A stretch of 64,000 nucleotides of DNA from JAFGVL01 sp963662245 (GTDB taxonomy: Bacteria > Bacteroidota > Bacteroidia > Bacteroidales > Paludibacteraceae), in the NCBI GenBank assembly GCA_963662245.2, contig CAXXVQ010000007.1, positions 62,001 through 126,000 on the forward strand, in the 5' to 3' direction. The translations under genes and the position numbers were made by a program. Shown here piece by piece: positions 17,964-26,134 of this stretch. Numbering within the stretch: the first letter of the stretch is position 1; every line of letters starts with the position of its first letter. The notes beneath the pieces were generated by a model. That model saw nothing but the letters and a program-made list of their open reading frames with translations. It made no database searches and had not been told where the DNA came from.

Positions 17964-18099
17964 ATAATTGATTTATAATTTGACTATTCACAAATATATG
18001 ACAAATAAGAAAACATAAAAGTCTATTAATAATACTGCCTTAATTCACAAAAAACATAACAAACCAACTCTATCTCAATTAAAAAATCACCTAAAATAT

Positions 18100-18130
18100 T
18101 TTGAAGCTTTGTTTTGCATTTATACTTTTG
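18100..18130 (+). promoter_or_regulatory. Promoter for the yebC-family gene
   Basis: TTTG at 18100-18103, a 19-base spacer, and TACTTTTG at 18123-18130 form a full match to the Bacteroidota TTTG/TAnnTTTG promoter. Confidence 0.7.
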
Positions 18131-18173
18131 CAAGCTAATATTAATTAACCATTATTTATCACATACATAAACC

Positions 18174-18887
18174 ATGGGAAGAGCTTTTGAATATCGCAAA
18201 GCGACAAAAATGAAAAGATGGGGCAACATGGCTCGCACTTTCACTAAACTTGGAAAAGAAATCACAATTGCAGTAAAAGCAGGAGGTCCGGATCCGGACA
18301 ACAACCCTCGTCTGCGCGTTCTTTTTAAAAATGCAAAAGCTGCTTCAATGCCAAAAGACACTATTGAAAGAGCTATTAAAAAAGCAACTTCAAAAGGTGA
18401 AGGCGACTATAAAGAAATCGTATATGAAGGATATGGCCCTTTTGGAATTGCAGTTGTTGTAGAAACTGCAACTGACAACAATACTCGTACAGTAGCAAAT
18501 GTTCGTAGTTATTTCAACAAATCCGGTGGCTCACTAGGAACTTCGGGATGTCTATCATTCCTTTTCGATAGAAAATGTGTATTCAAAATCACTCCAAAAG
18601 AAGGTGTTGACTTAGAAGAACTTGAACTTGAATTAATTGATTTTGGTGTTGATGAGATATTTGAAGATGAAAACGAAATTATCATCTATGGAGAATTTGA
18701 ATCATTCAATAATATTCAAAAATACCTAGAAGAAAATGACTTTGAAATCATTAGCGCTGAATTCGAGCGTATTCCAAATGACACAAAAGAATTATCTGAA
18801 GAAGAAAAAGAACAAGTCAACAAACTTATTGAGAAAATAGAAGATGATGACGATGTTCAACAAGTATTCCATAACATGAAAGAATAA
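18174..18887 (+). CDS. YebC/PmpR-family protein
   Basis: The 237-aa product starts MGRAFEYRKATKMKRWGNMA, then KLGKEITIAVKAGGPDPDNN, ASMPKDTIERAIKKA, YEGYGPFGIAVVVE and NVRSYFNKSGGSLGTSG. These are the hallmark blocks of the YebC/PmpR family (TACO1 in mitochondria). Members have been described as transcriptional regulators and, more recently, as ribosome-associated factors helping translation of difficult sequences. The C-terminal tail (SEEEKEQVNKLIEKIEDDDD) is acidic. Monocistronic with a good promoter. Confidence 0.93.
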   Translation: MGRAFEYRKATKMKRWGNMARTFTKLGKEITIAVKAGGPDPDNNPRLRVLFKNAKAASMPKDTIERAIKKATSKGEGDYKEIVYEGYGPFGIAVVVETATDNNTRTVANVRSYFNKSGGSLGTSGCLSFLFDRKCVFKITPKEGVDLEELELELIDFGVDEIFEDENEIIIYGEFESFNNIQKYLEENDFEIISAEFERIPNDTKELSEEEKEQVNKLIEKIEDDDDVQQVFHNMKE

Positions 18888-18967
18888 TAAAAACAAATTG
18901 TTGATAAATAATCAGGCAGAAACAAGCACAACGGTTTACAAAACCATATTTTTCTTATCAATTTGTA

Positions 18968-18975
18968 TATCTTTG
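18968..18975 (+). promoter_or_regulatory. -7 box (TATCTTTG)
   Basis: TATCTTTG matches TAnnTTTG 34 bases before the start at 19009; no clear TTTG -33 box. Confidence 0.45.
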
Positions 18976-19008
18976 TGAATCTTTGTCTTATAATTAAAAC
19001 TATATCAA

Positions 19009-19905
19009 ATGAAAAAACTTAGCTTCTTATTACTTTTATTTTTACCATTGGGGATTTTTGCTCAAGAATTAGCAAAAGACACAGCTCAACCACAAGACAC
19101 AACAAAAAAAGCAAAAGAAGTATCTCCAGCTTTAATGAAAAAAGAAATGGACATTAAAGTTGTATTTGATTCTATCCTTACAAGAGATACAAGAGATAGC
19201 GACAGAGTAAGACTTAACAACCTAATCTACGACAAGCTACTTACAATGCTTAAAGACTCAGGTAGCTTTACTCACCCTTTTGATAGCTTAAAAAACTTAG
19301 GGAAAATTTACTCTGATGACTATTCAATTAGAGTATATACTTGGTGTTGTGAAATGGAAGACATGTCATACAAGTTCTGGGGAATCATCCAAGACTTAGA
19401 TAATGACGCTATCTATCCTTTAACACAAAGCGGTCCTGTATATGTTCCAGCAGCTAACCAACAAATACTTCTAAAAAGATGGTATGGAGCGTTGTACTAC
19501 AAAGTACTTCGAGTATCTAAGAAAAAAGATGATCCTAAATACATCTTACTTGGCTGGAGTCAACCAAATGTAAACACTAAAATGAAAATCTTGGATGTAT
19601 TAGACATTGACACTGAAGACCATAAAGTAATGCTTGGTAGCAAAATTTTTAAAGGATACAGAGGCAAAGATTACAGAGAAGTATTTACATATTGTTCTGA
19701 CTTAGGCGTTTCTTTAAAATATGAAGAACAAGAAAAACGATTCATATTTGACCACTTAACACCACTTAGCGATGACCAAGGCAATGCAAGAGGTTGCAAT
19801 GGCCCAGACATGTCATACGATGCTTTAAAGAGAAAGAAACACTGGTTTAAGAAAACAGATACATGGGTAATCAAAAAAGATATTGATGTGCGCAACAATC
19901 AATAA
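19009..19905 (+). CDS. Secreted protein of unknown function
   Basis: The 298-aa product carries a signal peptide ending in IFA before QE (residue ~18), then a charged linker (AKDTAQPQDTTKKAKE) and one domain from about 45 to 295. Notable stretches are VYTWCCEMEDMSYKFWGIIQ with two adjacent Cys, RWYGALYYKVL, YILLGWSQPN, KIFKGYRG and FDHLTPLSDDQGNARG. I recall similar conserved hypotheticals in Bacteroidota but no function. No lipobox is present, so a periplasmic location is likely. A strong terminator follows. Confidence 0.7.
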   Translation: MKKLSFLLLLFLPLGIFAQELAKDTAQPQDTTKKAKEVSPALMKKEMDIKVVFDSILTRDTRDSDRVRLNNLIYDKLLTMLKDSGSFTHPFDSLKNLGKIYSDDYSIRVYTWCCEMEDMSYKFWGIIQDLDNDAIYPLTQSGPVYVPAANQQILLKRWYGALYYKVLRVSKKKDDPKYILLGWSQPNVNTKMKILDVLDIDTEDHKVMLGSKIFKGYRGKDYREVFTYCSDLGVSLKYEEQEKRFIFDHLTPLSDDQGNARGCNGPDMSYDALKRKKHWFKKTDTWVIKKDIDVRNNQ

Positions 19906-19946
19906 GAATCTCTGTTAATTATTCCAAAAAGACTTTTCGATAACAT

Positions 19947-19997
19947 AAAAACACCCGTATTTTGACTCACACTGTCGTCAAAGCACGGGTGTTTTTA
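19947..19997 (+). terminator. Terminator after the 19009 gene
   Basis: ACACCCGT (19951-19958) pairs with ACGGGTGT (19985-19992), with an inner GAC/GTC stem, followed by TTTTT. Confidence 0.8.
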
Positions 19998-20033
19998 TTT
20001 AACTTTATACCTCAAAAACCTTAGTTGTATACT

Positions 20034-22079
20034 ATGAATACCAAATCACTTTCCATAGCTGCAATATGTTGTTTCTCATCAATTACAGCTATGTGCAATA
20101 CAAACTTAGTAACAAATAACACTATGAATATTTCAAACATTATTGTTGACCAATTTGCCGATGTGCAAATTCTTCGATATGAAGTTCCCGGATTTGAGGA
20201 ACTTCCATTAGAACAAAAGAAGCTTATCTATTTTCTTTCAAAAGCAGCTGAAGAAGGAAGAGATATTCTGTATGACCAAAATTACAAGAACAATTTACAG
20301 ATAAGAAATACTTTAGAATCAATATATCTTAACTACAATAGCGACAAAGAAACTGATGAATTCAAGGAATTCACAACCTACTTGAAAAGAGTCTGGTTCT
20401 CAAATGGCATCCACCACCACTATGGTATGGAGAAATTTGAACCGGAATTCTCAATGGAGTTTTTAATGACCGCCATCATGTCATTACCTAATAAAGATTT
20501 ACCACTTAATCCAGGACAATCAAAAGAAGATCTTAGCCAATTAATCGTGACTACTCTTTTTGACAAAACTGTTGCAATGAAAAGAGTTAACCAAGCTGAC
20601 GGTGAAGACTTAATCACAAGCTCTGCAAACAACTACTATACAGGAGTAACACAAGATGAAGTTGAAACATTTTATGGCAAAATGAAAGACAGCACTGACA
20701 CCACTCCTATTTCATACGGGCTAAACAGCCGCTTAATTAAAATTGGAGATGATGTTGTAGAAGAAACATACAAAGTTGGTGGTCGCTACTCTAGAGAAAT
20801 TGAAAAAATTATCTATTGGCTGAACCAAGCAGCTAATGTTGCTGAAAATGAACACCAAAAATTAATCATCAATACCCTTATTGATTTCTACAAAACCGGT
20901 GATTTAAAAACTTTTGATGAATACAGCATTGAATGGGTAAAAGACACGGCGTCAAATGTAGATTTCTTAAACGGATTTATTGAAACATACGGTGATCCTC
21001 TAGGAATGAAAGCTAGCTGGGAATCAATCGTAAATTTCAAAAACATTGAAGCGACTAAGCGAACTGAGATTATCAGCAAAAACGCACAATGGTTTGAAGA
21101 CAACTCTCCAGTAGACACTAAATTTAAAAAGAAAACAGTAAAAGGCGTTTCTGCAAAAGTCATTACAGTTGCTATGCTTGGTGGAGATTGCTATCCGGCA
21201 ACACCAATTGGAATTAACCTACCAAACTCAAACTGGATTAGACAAGTACACGGCTCAAAATCTGTTACAATTGAAAATATCACAGATGCCTATGACCAAG
21301 CTTCTCAAGGAACCGGATTCAACGAAGAGTTTATGTATAGCCAGAAAGAGATAGACTTAAAATTAAAATACGGTGCACTAACTAGCAATCTGCACACTGA
21401 CTTACACGAATGCCTTGGTCATGGTTCCGGACAACTTCTTCCAGGAGTGAGTCAAGACGCATTAAAAGCATATGGTGCAACTATAGAAGAAGCTAGAGCT
21501 GATTTATTTGGCCTATATTACACTGCTGACCCAAAATTAGTAGAATTAGGCATCTTGCCAAATAAAGAAGCTTACAAGGCAGAATATTACGGGTTCATGA
21601 TGAATGGATTGATGACACAACTTACACGCATTAAACCTGGTGACATAATTGAGGAATCTCACATGAGAAACCGTCAGTTAATTGCAAGATGGGTTTTGGA
21701 GAAAGGACAATACATGAATGTTGTTGAATTAGCTAAGAAAGACAACAAAACTTATGTCAAAATCAATAACTACGATGAATTGCGAAATTTATTTGGAGAA
21801 TTACTTGCTGAAATCCAACGCATAAAATCAGAAGGAGATCTTGAAGCCGCAAAGAAGCTTGTAGAAGCTTACGCAATTCAAGTTGACCCAGAACTTCACG
21901 CAGAAGTGTTAGAGCGCTACAAGAAGCTTAATTTGGCTCCATACAAAGGATTTGTTAACCCGGTGTATAAACCAATTACAGATGACGCAGGAAATATCAC
22001 AGACATCAAAGTTGATTATACTGAAAGCTACATTGAACAACATCTTAGATACGATGGGCATAGAATCTCAAACTTCTAA
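20034..22079 (+). CDS. M49-family dipeptidyl peptidase III-like metallopeptidase
   Basis: The 681-aa protein (ATG 20034) has a signal-like N-terminus and then an M49 fold. The zinc site reads HECLGHGSGQLLPG near residue 458, the six-residue HExxGH form unique to M49, with the third ligand Glu in EEARADLFGLYY near 485. DPP III enzymes remove dipeptides from the N-termini of short peptides. Bacteroidota homologues are usually exported and often lipidated; the Cys near residue 20 (ITAMC) is a poor lipobox, so lipidation is uncertain. It is a single-gene unit ending at the terminator at 22101. Confidence 0.88.
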   Translation: MNTKSLSIAAICCFSSITAMCNTNLVTNNTMNISNIIVDQFADVQILRYEVPGFEELPLEQKKLIYFLSKAAEEGRDILYDQNYKNNLQIRNTLESIYLNYNSDKETDEFKEFTTYLKRVWFSNGIHHHYGMEKFEPEFSMEFLMTAIMSLPNKDLPLNPGQSKEDLSQLIVTTLFDKTVAMKRVNQADGEDLITSSANNYYTGVTQDEVETFYGKMKDSTDTTPISYGLNSRLIKIGDDVVEETYKVGGRYSREIEKIIYWLNQAANVAENEHQKLIINTLIDFYKTGDLKTFDEYSIEWVKDTASNVDFLNGFIETYGDPLGMKASWESIVNFKNIEATKRTEIISKNAQWFEDNSPVDTKFKKKTVKGVSAKVITVAMLGGDCYPATPIGINLPNSNWIRQVHGSKSVTIENITDAYDQASQGTGFNEEFMYSQKEIDLKLKYGALTSNLHTDLHECLGHGSGQLLPGVSQDALKAYGATIEEARADLFGLYYTADPKLVELGILPNKEAYKAEYYGFMMNGLMTQLTRIKPGDIIEESHMRNRQLIARWVLEKGQYMNVVELAKKDNKTYVKINNYDELRNLFGELLAEIQRIKSEGDLEAAKKLVEAYAIQVDPELHAEVLERYKKLNLAPYKGFVNPVYKPITDDAGNITDIKVDYTESYIEQHLRYDGHRISNF

Positions 22080-22100
22080 TCACCATTGACATACTCAAAC

Positions 22101-22133
22101 AAAAAGCCAAGTAAGATTTTACTTGGCTTTTTT
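22101..22133. terminator. Bidirectional terminator between the M49 peptidase and rsmD
   Basis: AAAAAGCCAAGTAA (22101-22114) pairs with TTACTTGGCTTTTT (22119-22133) between two converging genes. Confidence 0.9.
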
Positions 22134-22135
22134 AT

Positions 22136-22666
22136 TTATTCAAAAAATGAGAAGTTCACATTCCCATAATGTCTATGTTCCTCGAAATGCGGATGAGTTT
22201 CAAAACTCTTTTTAGATGGATGCTCTAAAATAAACACACCTCCCTCTGCCAACAATTCATATTCAAAAATCAAATCGGGCAAGGTCTCTAGCTCGGGCAA
22301 CTCATAAGGGGGATCGGCGAATATCAAATCATATTTCACCTTCGTTGACTTAATAAATTTAAACACATCTCCTTGCACTAACTGAATTTCATTCATTTTT
22401 AAGTTAGCACAAACCTTCTTAATGAAATTTATATGCAAACGATTCTTTTCTATTGAAGTTACAGAAGAACATCCTCTTGACGCAAATTCAAAACTAATAC
22501 CTCCGGTGCCGGCAAATAAATCAAGCACTTTTAATTCTTCAAAATCTATTCGATTATTCAAAACATTAAACAGTGACTCTTTCGCAAAATCGGTAGTCGG
22601 CCTTGCTGAAATATTTGAAGGTGGACTTAACCTAATCCCTTTATATTTTCCACTTACAATTCTCAT
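22136..22666 (-). CDS. rsmD: 16S rRNA (guanine(966)-N(2))-methyltransferase
   Basis: The 176-aa SAM-dependent methylase begins MRIVSGKYKGIRLSPPS, then RPTTDFAKESLFNVL, the SAM motif VLDLFAGTGGISFE, and FADPPYELPEL with the catalytic DPPY motif. This order is that of RsmD, which methylates G966 of 16S rRNA. I choose ATG 22666, where the conserved N-terminus begins; a TTG two codons upstream is also in frame. It is preceded by the membrane-anchored protein gene on the same strand, with a terminator between them. Confidence 0.93.
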   Translation of the reverse strand: MRIVSGKYKGIRLSPPSNISARPTTDFAKESLFNVLNNRIDFEELKVLDLFAGTGGISFEFASRGCSSVTSIEKNRLHINFIKKVCANLKMNEIQLVQGDVFKFIKSTKVKYDLIFADPPYELPELETLPDLIFEYELLAEGGVFILEHPSKKSFETHPHFEEHRHYGNVNFSFFE

Positions 22667-22678
22667 TTGCAATAGTTT

Positions 22679-22720
22679 AAAAAAGAAAATCCATTTGCAA
22701 CTGTTACATCACAAATGGAT
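22679..22720 (-). terminator. Terminator after the 22744 gene
   Basis: On the minus strand ATCCATTTG (22720-22712) pairs with CAAATGGAT (22697-22689) and is followed by a T-rich run. Confidence 0.75.
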
Positions 22721-22743
22721 TCCCATATTTGTATTTTTTTATC

Positions 22744-23421
22744 TTACTCCCAGTTACCTGCATTGTTGTTTGGCTCATCAACAGAACCAACTTTCAAACC
22801 TGTATATTTATCAAGTTTGTCTTGTAAATCAATTAAATTAACCAATTCTTGGTGATTTAAATCCCCTAAGAATGTTTCGTATGGAGCACGAGCTTCAAAT
22901 AATGGAAGCTTGATATTATTCTTTTCTTGCTCGCCAATTTCTAATTCAAATTCTTTTCCTTCTGAGAAAGGAATTTCTCTAATTGTAGAAATTGAATTTG
23001 CATCATACTGATCTTTAAACAAATACTCTAAAACATTTACATATACCGTATCACGAACAAATCCTTGTAGACCATTATCAGCAATTTCTTTAGCATTTCC
23101 TCTATGAACGATTGCAGTTGCCTTCTCTTCTGTCATCCCATTTTCAAGTTGAATATCTGATAAAGTCCCTTCTTTTTTCAACATTTTCATCTTACCATCC
23201 TTAACGAAAGAAATCAATGTATCAAAACTTGCTGTATATTTTCCGTTTTGATTTTTATATTCTACTTCGGCTTTTCTGATATCTATTAAACGAGCGATAA
23301 CTGCTTTTTCACGAGTGTTTTTTGCTTGCTCAAATTTGATTGGAGTCATAATACTCGAATAACAGAAATAACCTAACACGACGATAGATATCCCTAACAA
23401 AATTTTAACAACTGTTTTCAT
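22744..23421 (-). CDS. Membrane-anchored protein of unknown function
   Basis: The 225-aa product has an N-terminal transmembrane segment (LLGISIVVLGYFCYSSI, residues ~8-25) with no cleavage site. The next part, EKAVIARLIDIRKAEVEYKN then NGKYTASFDTLISFVKDGK, resembles the start of type II pseudopilin-like proteins, where a helix leads into an AR-x-IR-AE-Y pattern and a GKY loop. I do not see the prepilin peptidase site in usual form. The C-terminal half (FELEIGEQEKNNIKLP, APYETFLGDLNHQEL) is unrecognised. Probably a periplasm-facing inner-membrane protein. Confidence 0.65.
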   Translation of the reverse strand: MKTVVKILLGISIVVLGYFCYSSIMTPIKFEQAKNTREKAVIARLIDIRKAEVEYKNQNGKYTASFDTLISFVKDGKMKMLKKEGTLSDIQLENGMTEEKATAIVHRGNAKEIADNGLQGFVRDTVYVNVLEYLFKDQYDANSISTIREIPFSEGKEFELEIGEQEKNNIKLPLFEARAPYETFLGDLNHQELVNLIDLQDKLDKYTGLKVGSVDEPNNNAGNWE

Positions 23422-23540
23422 GCGAATTAAATATTATTTTTGTGTTTTTTATATGCAAATAGTTTAGTCAGCGCAAATTTATAAAAGAATTTCAATTTCA
23501 GAGATTACTGGCTGTGAAATTTTGAAAAAACTTACTATTA

Positions 23541-24591
23541 ATGCGAATTAAGGGTTGAAAAAAGATAAATAAAGTGCTGTGATACAGCAAAATAAGCGGG
23601 TACATATTTTGTTATATCCTTGAATATCATTAAATTAGATGAAAAATCATCCACGATTTATTCTAATTATGATACCCAAGGATAAGGCTATAAAACTAAT
23701 AAAAATCTATTGCTATGTATGTGAGCAATACGATAAAGAGATAAAATATATTTGTCAACGCTTTAGCAACAATGATCAGCCAAAATTTACAGACCAAGAG
23801 GCTATGAGCATTTACTTGTATGTAATGCAAGTTGAAGAACATCACAAAGTGAAAAAGATTCATGAATTTGCAAGTGAGCATCTTCGTGAATGGTTTCCAA
23901 AACTCACATCATATGTGGCTTTCAACACAAGGATAAATAGACTCAATGAAGGCTTTAAAGCTCTTACATTGTATTTGTTTAATGACTTTGTGCCAAATGA
24001 TTGTGATAAAGAAATTAGTCTTGTAGACTCTATGCCAATTATAATATATTCAGGAAAAAGAAATTCAAAAGTGGCACAAGAAATTACTGACAAGGGCTTT
24101 TGCTCTACCAAAGGTATATACTATTATGGATTGAAGTTACACGCCATTTCTTTTAGACGAAAAGGACATTTGCCTCATCCAGAACAAATGCTTTTCACAG
24201 AGGCTTCAAAACATGATTTATGTATGCTTAAAGAAGCTTCTCAAGACATGTATAACCGTACTATTGTTGCAGACAAAGCTTATTCAAATGCTGAATTCTG
24301 GTCTGAGAAAAAGAAAACAAACAACTTGTCCATTTTAACTCCTGTAAAGGCAATTAAAGGACAAACAGAATGGGAAAAACAACAAAATAAGGCTTGGGCT
24401 GATTTATATTCCTCAGCCGTTTCAACTGTAAGACAGCCAATTGAATCGCTTTTCAACTGGTTAAATGAAAAAACAAAAATACAAATAGCCAGCAAGGTTC
24501 GTTCTACTAGTGGTTTATTGACCTTTATATGTGGAAGAATTGCTGCTGCTTTTATTAATTTGATATTTTAATTTCAACCCTTAATTCGCAT
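23541..24591. mobile_element. IS982-family insertion sequence
   Basis: A 20-bp perfect terminal inverted repeat ATGCGAATTAAGGGTTGAAA (23541-23560, inverted at 24572-24591) bounds a single transposase gene, giving 1,051 bp. The repeat is flanked on both sides by TATTA (23536-23540 and 24592-24596), a candidate 5-bp target duplication. Because the flanks are AT-rich, the duplication is only tentative. Confidence 0.85.
23639..24571 (+). CDS. IS982-family transposase
   Basis: The 310-aa product shows the DDE transposase pattern of IS982: first Asp in ISLVDSMPIIIYS near 130, then GIYYYGLKLHAIS, second Asp in TIVADKAYSNAEF near 211, and the Glu in RQPIESLFNWLNEKT near 268. It starts at ATG 23639 (MKNHPRF); an internal ATG at residue 11 (MIPKDKA) could also serve. 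The frame is intact, so the element may still be active. Its stop is at the very edge of the right inverted repeat. Confidence 0.88.
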   Translation: MKNHPRFILIMIPKDKAIKLIKIYCYVCEQYDKEIKYICQRFSNNDQPKFTDQEAMSIYLYVMQVEEHHKVKKIHEFASEHLREWFPKLTSYVAFNTRINRLNEGFKALTLYLFNDFVPNDCDKEISLVDSMPIIIYSGKRNSKVAQEITDKGFCSTKGIYYYGLKLHAISFRRKGHLPHPEQMLFTEASKHDLCMLKEASQDMYNRTIVADKAYSNAEFWSEKKKTNNLSILTPVKAIKGQTEWEKQQNKAWADLYSSAVSTVRQPIESLFNWLNEKTKIQIASKVRSTSGLLTFICGRIAAAFINLIF

Positions 24592-24618
24592 TATTATATT
24601 AAAACTAAGATAACAAAC

Positions 24619-26028
24619 ATGCTTTCAGACTTTTTATTTCAGAAAATAACACAATATTTACCATTCACACCAAATGATGATCAACAACAACTGATTCAGG
24701 AACTTAGTCGTTTTTTATTATCAAAAGAAAATGATGAAATGTTTTTGCTTAAAGGTTACGCCGGCACTGGTAAAACCTCAATTATTGGTGCCTTAATAAA
24801 AACCCTAAACGAGCTAAAACAAAAAACATTTTTAATGGCTCCAACCGGAAGAGCTGCAAAAGTATTTACCTCATATTCAGACACTCAAGCTTACACCATC
24901 CATAAAAAGATTTACCGCCAAAAATCAATTACTGATTTTCAGTTTCAACTAGCTGAGAATCTACACAAACACACCCTATTCATTATTGACGAAGCATCAA
25001 TGATATCAAATGGCGGCATGACTGACAGCATTTTTGGTTCAGGCAGATTGCTCGATGACTTAGTTAACTATATTTACACCGGTGAAGGCTGTAGAATGCT
25101 ACTCATGGGTGATAATGCTCAGCTGCCTCCTATTGGACAAGAAGAAAGCCCTGCGTTAAACGCTAATTTTATTGAAGGATACAGCTTAAAAGTTTACGAC
25201 TATTGCCTACAAACAGTTGCTAGACAAAGCATTGACAGTGGAATTCTTCACAATGCAACCCTTATCAGAAAGCGCATCCAAAACAATGACACACTTACAG
25301 CTCCCAAATTTGAAACGACAAACTTCCCTGACATCGAACACATTACCGGCGAAGATTTGATAGAAAGATTAAACCAATCATACAATGATTTTGGAGAAGA
25401 AAACACGATTGTCATCACTCGCTCAAATAAACAAGCTCTGATTTACAACAAAGGTATTAGACATCAAGTTCTTCAAAAAGAAGATGAGCTATCAGCTGGA
25501 GATTTACTAATGATTGTAAAAAACAACTATTTCTGGGGTAAAAACTACGAACAGTTTGATTTTATTGCCAACGGAGAAATTGTTGAAGTTGTACGCATAA
25601 GAAAACACTACGATTTATATAACCTTAGGTTTGTAGACTTGACACTCCGTTTTCTAAACTACGATTTTGATATCGACACAAGAATTCTTCTAGACTCTAT
25701 TCATGCAGAAACGCCTGCTGCTATGGAAGAATTAAATAAAAAACTATTCGCTAATGTAGCAGAAGATTACGCTTATATTGGGAATAAAAGAGAGCGAATG
25801 AAAGAAATTACTTCTAATGAATTTTATAATTCTTTACAGGTGAAATTTGCATACGCAATCACATGTCACAAAGCTCAAGGAGGTCAATGGGACTCGGTAT
25901 TTATTGACCAAGGATACATTGGAGAAGAATTTGGAATTAACTACTTCCACTGGATGTACACCGCAATTACTCGCGCCACAAAGAAACTCTATTTCATCAA
26001 CTTTCCAGAAGACTACTTTAATCAATAA
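24619..26028 (+). CDS. RecD-like superfamily 1 DNA helicase
   Basis: The 469-aa ATPase has Walker A LLKGYAGTGKTSIIGALI (near 45-60), MAPTGRAAKVF, Walker B LFIIDEASMI near 118, LLMGDNAQLPPIG, and C-terminal UvrD_C_2-type motifs AYAITCHKAQGGQWDSVFID and WMYTAITRATKKLYFIN. It is shorter than RecD2 and lacks a long N-terminal region; such proteins are widespread in Bacteroidota and often annotated as AAA or viral-type SF1 helicases. Presumed DNA repair or recombination role. The IS982 element ends only 27 bases before its ATG and so must have displaced its promoter. Confidence 0.85.
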   Translation: MLSDFLFQKITQYLPFTPNDDQQQLIQELSRFLLSKENDEMFLLKGYAGTGKTSIIGALIKTLNELKQKTFLMAPTGRAAKVFTSYSDTQAYTIHKKIYRQKSITDFQFQLAENLHKHTLFIIDEASMISNGGMTDSIFGSGRLLDDLVNYIYTGEGCRMLLMGDNAQLPPIGQEESPALNANFIEGYSLKVYDYCLQTVARQSIDSGILHNATLIRKRIQNNDTLTAPKFETTNFPDIEHITGEDLIERLNQSYNDFGEENTIVITRSNKQALIYNKGIRHQVLQKEDELSAGDLLMIVKNNYFWGKNYEQFDFIANGEIVEVVRIRKHYDLYNLRFVDLTLRFLNYDFDIDTRILLDSIHAETPAAMEELNKKLFANVAEDYAYIGNKRERMKEITSNEFYNSLQVKFAYAITCHKAQGGQWDSVFIDQGYIGEEFGINYFHWMYTAITRATKKLYFINFPEDYFNQ

Positions 26029-26051
26029 TGCTTCTTTTAAAAAACAATCAT

Positions 26052-26096
26052 TAAACTTTAATCAAATCCTAAAGGCTATTAATTAAAGTTTTTTTT
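26052..26096 (+). terminator. AT-rich terminator after the RecD-like gene
   Basis: AACTTTAAT (26054-26062) pairs with ATTAAAGTT (26082-26090) followed by TTTTTTTT. Confidence 0.55.
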
Positions 26097-26103
26097 ATTT
26101 TTG
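26096..26103 (+). promoter_or_regulatory. -7 box (TATTTTTG)
   Basis: TATTTTTG matches TAnnTTTG and lies 32 bases before the lipoprotein ATG at 26135. It starts in the U-run of the previous terminator. Confidence 0.4.
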
Positions 26104-26134
26104 GAGTTGAAAATCATAAAACAAACACAAAATC

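Noticed and set aside
25847..26086. Plus-strand ORF overlapping the end of the RecD-like gene
   Set aside because: Out-of-frame shadow of the helicase C-terminus without its own signals.
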